The notes under the pieces are model-generated. The model saw nothing but the letters and a program-made list of their open reading frames with translations. It made no database searches and was not told the DNA's origin. Positions 60,128 through 64,000 of a stretch of DNA of 64,000 nt are shown piece by piece. Source of the stretch: Ramlibacter sp. (GTDB taxonomy: Bacteria > Pseudomonadota > Gammaproteobacteria > Burkholderiales > Burkholderiaceae_C); the NCBI RefSeq assembly GCF_028291745.1, contig NZ_JAQGNQ010000058.1, positions 1 to 64,000 on the forward strand, read 5' to 3'. The position numbers were made by a program, and so were the translations under genes. The number at the start of each line of letters is the position of its first letter. The first letter of the stretch is position 1.

Positions 60128-61306
60128 ATGAACATCTGCGGATTGATCGAGCAACAGGTCGCTGGAATCCTCGAGGAGTGGGTGGAATTCGCCCAGACGA
60201 GGCTGCCTCCGTCGGACGACTCCACACGCAAGGAGCTTGCCGACCACGCGAGAGTTCTCTTGCTGGCGATTGCGGCCGACATCGGGCAGGCGCAAGGCGT
60301 GCAGGCGACCCACGACAAGTCCCAGGGCAACAAGCCGGATAACGCGCCCGACATCACGCGCATTGCACGGGAACACGCCGTGCAGCGGTTCGACCAGGGG
60401 TTCTCGCTCGACGACCTGGTGTCGGAGTTCCGGGCCTTGCGCGCCTCCGTCATCCGGCGGTGGGCCACGCAGGTCCAGCAAGCAAACCGCGAAGACCTGG
60501 ATGAACTGACGCGCTTTGGCGAGGCCATGGACCAGGCCCTCTCCGAGTCGGCTTCGCTGTACACGAAGAAAGTGGATGACTCGCGCAACCTGCTGCTCGG
60601 TGTGCTTGGGCACGACCTGCGGACCCCCCTCGGAGTCGTTCACATGAGCGCTCACTACCTGCTGCGCGCGGACACCCTTACGGGAGGTCAGACCAAAGCT
60701 GTGGCGCGCATCGTGACGGCAGCGGAGCGGATGAAAGGGATGGTCAATGACATTCTGGATTTCACGCAAACGGCCTTCGGTGTAGCGCTGCCCATCACGC
60801 CCGCACCGGCTGATCTCGCCGAGGTAGCGCAGAACATCGTCAGCGAGGTCTCCACACTGCACCCGGAAAGCAGGATAGAGCTGTCTTTGACCGGTGACCT
60901 GACCGGCCGCTGGGATGCGGCGCGCGTTGCACAGATGCTGGCAAACCTTGTTGCCAATGCCGTCCAGCACGGGGCGCAAGGGCAGCCGGTCCTGGTGGTG
61001 GCAAGTGGAGAAGACGACGCTGTCAGTGTGCAGGTCCAGAACGAGGGTCGACCCATTCCTGCGGACGTCCAGCAGAACTTGTTCTCGCCGCTGCGCCAGA
61101 TCCCCACGACGGATGCCGAGAGGCGAGCCGGCTCCTCGGGTCTGGGCCTGGGGCTGTACATCACCAGGGAAATAGCCGTGGCGCATGGCGGCTCGGTTGC
61201 AGTCAGCTCCGGCGTCGAGGGCACGACTTTTTCTGTTCGCTTGCCCCGTACACCGCCCGTGGCCGCGGACAGAAGGCGAGAACCGCCAAACCTGCCGAGC
61301 GCCTGA
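60128..61306 (+). CDS. Sensor histidine kinase with RsbR-like N-terminal region
   Basis: A 392-residue soluble kinase. The N-terminal ~150 residues form a helical domain resembling RsbRD_N-type regions (NICGLIEQQVAGILEEWVEF, HAVQRFDQGFSLDDLVSEFRALR). HisKA follows with His162 in LGHDLRTPLGV, then an ATPase domain with N-box NLVANAVQHG and G2 SSGLGLGLYI; G1 is Asn-Glu-Gly rather than Asp-x-Gly. Membrane segments are absent. No cognate regulator is adjacent. Confidence 0.88.
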   Translation: MNICGLIEQQVAGILEEWVEFAQTRLPPSDDSTRKELADHARVLLLAIAADIGQAQGVQATHDKSQGNKPDNAPDITRIAREHAVQRFDQGFSLDDLVSEFRALRASVIRRWATQVQQANREDLDELTRFGEAMDQALSESASLYTKKVDDSRNLLLGVLGHDLRTPLGVVHMSAHYLLRADTLTGGQTKAVARIVTAAERMKGMVNDILDFTQTAFGVALPITPAPADLAEVAQNIVSEVSTLHPESRIELSLTGDLTGRWDAARVAQMLANLVANAVQHGAQGQPVLVVASGEDDAVSVQVQNEGRPIPADVQQNLFSPLRQIPTTDAERRAGSSGLGLGLYITREIAVAHGGSVAVSSGVEGTTFSVRLPRTPPVAADRRREPPNLPSA

Positions 61307-61435
61307 GCCCCGCGTAGGGGGCTATCGGTCCATCGTGGCGAAGGACCGCAAGCAGCCACTTGCGCTGGCCGCCGGGAGACACGGCGCTCCATTTTCGATG
61401 GCGATCCGCGAGTGCAGGGCCCGTACTGCGGGGCG

Positions 61436-61544
61436 TCCGTACGGTGGCGGACAGACAGCGGCGAACACACTGCTTACTCTGCGGGCTGAACGAGGTCCCC
61501 GGCGCGCCGTCACCGTGAACCTCGTCGGCGAGCGTCGCGCCTGA
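61436..61544 (+). pseudogene. Deleted crystallin-type gene in duplicated cassette
   Basis: 61436-61500 matches the leader of the 56707 gene (including gaggtcccc), then the sequence jumps directly to 61501-61544, which matches its last ~14 codons (VIVNGAGEPRV at the first copy, VTVNLVGERRA here) and stop. About 770 bases, including the start codon and both domains, are missing. It is followed by the BON gene at 61598. Confidence 0.8.
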
Positions 61545-61597
61545 CGCGCGGCCTCCGTCCCGAATCACCGGTCCCCTTTTTTCGAATCGGAAATCCA

Positions 61598-61909
61598 ATG
61601 AACACCCGTACTCTCCTCGCTGCCGCACTGGCCGCTTTCCTGATCGGCCTTGGCGGCTGCGCCGTGACGCGCGGCCAGGAAACCGTCGGCGGCTATGTGG
61701 ACGACACCGCCATCACCACCAGCGTCAAGGCCCGCTTCGTCGACAACCGCGACGTCGACGCATCGAGCATCAAGGTCGAGACGCTCAATGGCATGGTGCT
61801 GCTTTCCGGCTTTGCCAAGAACAACACCGAGCGCACCACGGCCGAATCGATCGCGCGCAATGTCGCCGGCGTGCGCACGGTGCGCAACGACATCAGCGTC
61901 AGGCCGTGA
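61598..61909 (+). CDS. BON-domain lipoprotein (copy 2)
   Basis: A 103-residue lipoprotein (lipobox GLGGCAV) with one BON domain, close to identical with 57582..57893. It likely arose when the crystallin-BON cassette was duplicated. A GTG start of the TpsB gene overlaps its stop (GTGA), so it may be cotranscribed with the two-partner secretion genes. Confidence 0.9.
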   Translation: MNTRTLLAAALAAFLIGLGGCAVTRGQETVGGYVDDTAITTSVKARFVDNRDVDASSIKVETLNGMVLLSGFAKNNTERTTAESIARNVAGVRTVRNDISVRP

Positions 61910-63615
61910 GCGCCGGCCCGCAAGTGACACCCATCCGCACCGCCGCATCCCCCTTGAATCGTTGCCTGCTCTCCCTGGCCTTGCTTGCCCTGTGCCAGGG
62001 GGTGTCGGCCCAGCAGCCCCCGACCGCGGGGGCCATCCAGGTCCCGCAACCGCCGCCGGCGCCGCGGCCTGAACCCGAGATCCGCATCGAGCAGCGCGCC
62101 GCCCCGGCAACGGGGCCCGCCGATGCCGTGCGGATTGTGGTGAACACGCTGCGGCTGGAAGGCGCCGTGCGCTTCCCGGAGGCAGACCTGATCGCCCTGA
62201 CCGGCTTTCGCCCGGGCGCCGAGCTGTCCTTGGCGGACCTGCAGCGCATGGCCGCCAGCATCTCCGAGTACTACCGGCGCAACGGGTACTTCGTCGCGCA
62301 GGCTTACCTGCCGGCGCAGGACATCCGCGACGGCACGGTGACCATCGCCGTGAGCGAGGGGCGGCTTGGCCGCGTGCAGTTGCGCGACCAGACGAACCTG
62401 TCCGAACGGGTCGGCCAGAGCGCAGTGGCCGGCCTCGTACCCGGCGACGTGCTGGCCACCGCACCCGTGGAGCGCAGTCTGCTGCTGCTGTCCGACGTGC
62501 CCGGGGTGAACGTCCGGTCCACGCTGGTGCCCGGCGCCTCGGTCGGTACTTCGGACCTGATGGTCGACGTCACGCCGGGCGAGCGGGTGACCGGCAGCGT
62601 CGATGCCGACAACGGTGGCAACCGTTTCACCGGCCAATACCGGGTGGGTGCCACGGTCAACGTGAACGAGCCCTTCGGGCTGGGCGACGTCGCCAGCCTG
62701 CGCGTGCTCACCTCCGGCGAGGGCCTGAAGTACGCCCGCCTCTCCTACCAGATGCAGGTCGGCGTCGCGCAGGTGGGCGTCGCGTACAGCCACCTGGACT
62801 ATCGGCTCGGCAGGGAATTCGAGAGCCTGGGTGCGCACGGCACGGCGCAGATCGCCAGCATCTACGGCCGCTACCCGATCGTGCGCAGCCGCAACAGCAA
62901 CCTGTACGCGCAGCTCGCGTTCGACGCCAAGCAGTTCGACGACCGGGTGGATGCCGTCCCCTCGGACACCGAGCGCAACTCGCGCGTGCTCATGGCCAGC
63001 TTGCTCGGCGACCACCGCGACGGGTTCGGGGGCGGCGGAGCCGACTCGTACTTCCTCACCTGGGCGACCGGTGAACTGGAGATCGAGACGCCGGCGGCCC
63101 TGGCACTGGATGCGGCGACTGCGCGCACCAACGGCCACTTCGACAAGCTGTCCTTCGGCGCGACGCGCCTGCAGCGCCTGGGCGGCGGACCGTTCTCGCT
63201 GTACGCAGGCATCAACGGCCAGCTCGCCTCCAGGAACCTCGACGTCTCGGAAAAGATGGAGCTCGGCGGGATGAACGGCGTGCGCGCCTATCCGGAAGGC
63301 GAAGCGTATGCCGACGAGGGTTACCTCGTGACGCTGGAGGGTCGCATGGACCTGCCGCCGCTGCCCGCTGCGATTCCCGGCCGCATGCAACTCGTCGCCT
63401 TCGTCGACAGCGGCCACGTCCGACTGAACCGCGATCCCTGGCTGGCGGGCGACAACCAGCGCACCCTGAGCGGTGCCGGCGTAGGCATCAACTGGGGCGA
63501 CCCCGGCAACTTCCTGGTGCGGGCGTACTACGCCCACCAGCTTGGCAGCGAGCCGGCCCTCTCGGCCCCCGATCGTTCGGGTCGCTTCTGGATCCAGCTC
63601 GTCAAATATCTCTAG
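61906..63615 (+). CDS. TpsB-type outer-membrane transporter (ShlB/FhaC/HecB family)
   Basis: A 569-residue outer-membrane protein that exports the TpsA partner. A signal peptide ([19 protein letters not shown]) is followed by a Pro-rich linker, POTRA domains (about 85-245: [37 protein letters not shown]) and a 16-strand barrel ending in WIQLVKYL. The conserved [15 protein letters not shown] block corresponds to the VRGY lid motif. The GTG start at 61906 overlaps the BON stop, and an AGGAAAG site precedes the partner gene 13 bases on. Confidence 0.9.
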   Translation: MSAGPQVTPIRTAASPLNRCLLSLALLALCQGVSAQQPPTAGAIQVPQPPPAPRPEPEIRIEQRAAPATGPADAVRIVVNTLRLEGAVRFPEADLIALTGFRPGAELSLADLQRMAASISEYYRRNGYFVAQAYLPAQDIRDGTVTIAVSEGRLGRVQLRDQTNLSERVGQSAVAGLVPGDVLATAPVERSLLLLSDVPGVNVRSTLVPGASVGTSDLMVDVTPGERVTGSVDADNGGNRFTGQYRVGATVNVNEPFGLGDVASLRVLTSGEGLKYARLSYQMQVGVAQVGVAYSHLDYRLGREFESLGAHGTAQIASIYGRYPIVRSRNSNLYAQLAFDAKQFDDRVDAVPSDTERNSRVLMASLLGDHRDGFGGGGADSYFLTWATGELEIETPAALALDAATARTNGHFDKLSFGATRLQRLGGGPFSLYAGINGQLASRNLDVSEKMELGGMNGVRAYPEGEAYADEGYLVTLEGRMDLPPLPAAIPGRMQLVAFVDSGHVRLNRDPWLAGDNQRTLSGAGVGINWGDPGNFLVRAYYAHQLGSEPALSAPDRSGRFWIQLVKYL

Positions 63616-63628
63616 GAAAGCCAGCATC

Positions 63629-64000
63629 ATGAATCAAGGTCAATCCCGGGCATCGGCGCCGCCTTATGCGCTCGCAGTGCTGGCACTGGCCATGCTGGTG
63701 TCCTTCCAGGCGCAGGGCGCGCCAGTGGGCGGCGTGGTCGCCGGCGGCGCCGCGAGCATCGCGAGCACCGGCGTCCACACCACGATCACGCAGACCACGC
63801 CCGGCGCCATCATCAACTGGCAGGGCTTCGGCATCGCCGCCGGGGAGTCGGTGCAGTTCGTGCAGCCTGGCAGCAGTTCGGTGACCCTGAACCGCGTGAC
63901 CGGACCCGATCCCTCCGCCATCTTCGGCAGCCTCTCGGCCAACGGGCGCGTCTTCCTGGTCAACCCGGGCGGCGTGCTGTTCGGCCCCGGTGCGTCCGTC
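63629..64000 (+). CDS. TpsA-type filamentous haemagglutinin-like exoprotein (partial)
   Basis: The first 124 residues of a large secreted protein that runs off the window. After an export signal ([18 protein letters not shown]) comes the TPS secretion domain: [43 protein letters not shown], and [13 protein letters not shown] (matching the NPNGI/L motif). AGGAAAG precedes the ATG at 63629. It is the partner of the TpsB gene 13 bases upstream. Length and adhesin repeats lie outside the window. Confidence 0.92.
   Translation, partial: MNQGQSRASAPPYALAVLALAMLVSFQAQGAPVGGVVAGGAASIASTGVHTTITQTTPGAIINWQGFGIAAGESVQFVQPGSSSVTLNRVTGPDPSAIFGSLSANGRVFLVNPGGVLFGPGASV

Noticed and set aside
61693-63630. 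645-codon minus-strand frame opposite TpsB
   Set aside because: Antisense to a protein with clear POTRA and barrel features.

Overview
The window is GC-rich DNA (roughly two-thirds G+C by eye) with dense, short-gap operons. It most likely comes from a betaproteobacterium of the order Burkholderiales, probably Comamonadaceae-like (Ramlibacter, Variovorax or a relative). The main evidence is five periplasmic binding proteins of the Bug (tripartite tricarboxylate) family, each near LysR/GntR regulators and catabolic enzymes, plus duplicated chrBAC chromate loci and a copABCD-type copper locus. No rRNA, tRNA or CRISPR array was seen.

Region 1 (1-36.8 kb) is a metal and metalloid resistance island. 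A cut-off IS5-type transposase fragment and about 780 gene-poor bases lie at the left edge. Next come an EamA-family transporter with a His-rich tail, divergent from chrB-chrA, a secreted lectin-fold-like protein, a DUF1259 protein and a SOD-rhodanese fusion (chrC-like). After a MATE exporter comes a copper locus: a Cu(I) P-type ATPase on the minus strand and, divergently, a plus-strand run of His-rich secreted proteins, a TolC-type channel, a multicopper oxidase, a CusF-like protein, CopC and CopD. Two divergent CueR-type promoters sit between them. A block of Crp/Fnr and AraC regulators, a di-haem peroxidase, a YtkA-like lipoprotein, two DUF3703 proteins (one with a metallothionein-like Cys tail) and DUF2938 leads into a second chrB-chrC-chrA operon, again divergent from a His-tailed EamA transporter. 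Then come a DUF4337 protein, a hybrid sensor kinase, a probable manganese-riboswitch operon (UPF0016/Gdt1-type exporter plus a CDF protein lacking its N-terminal membrane half) and an arsR-acr3-arsC-arsH operon.

Region 2 (36.9-56.3 kb) is organic-acid catabolism. A minus-strand operon (Bug, aldo/keto reductase, dienelactone hydrolase, UGSC-type protein, Bug) faces a LysR regulator. A GntR regulator faces a plus-strand array of Bug, tartrate-dehydratase-like enolase-superfamily enzyme, LysR, Bug, a second enolase-superfamily enzyme and a D-2-hydroxyacid dehydrogenase. Another LysR, a Bug gene and an M24 peptidase-fold protein follow. A 271-bp non-coding element with perfect nested inverted repeats (cloverleaf-like) lies between the LysR and Bug genes at 53.6-53.9 kb. 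A transketolase 3' remnant lies at 37.8 kb.

Region 3 (56.3-64 kb) is envelope and stress functions. It holds a beta/gamma-crystallin plus glycine-zipper secreted protein, two near-identical BON lipoproteins from a duplicated cassette whose second copy has lost its crystallin gene, a cation:proton antiporter, small membrane proteins, a sensor kinase, and a two-partner secretion pair (TpsB complete, TpsA running off the right edge).
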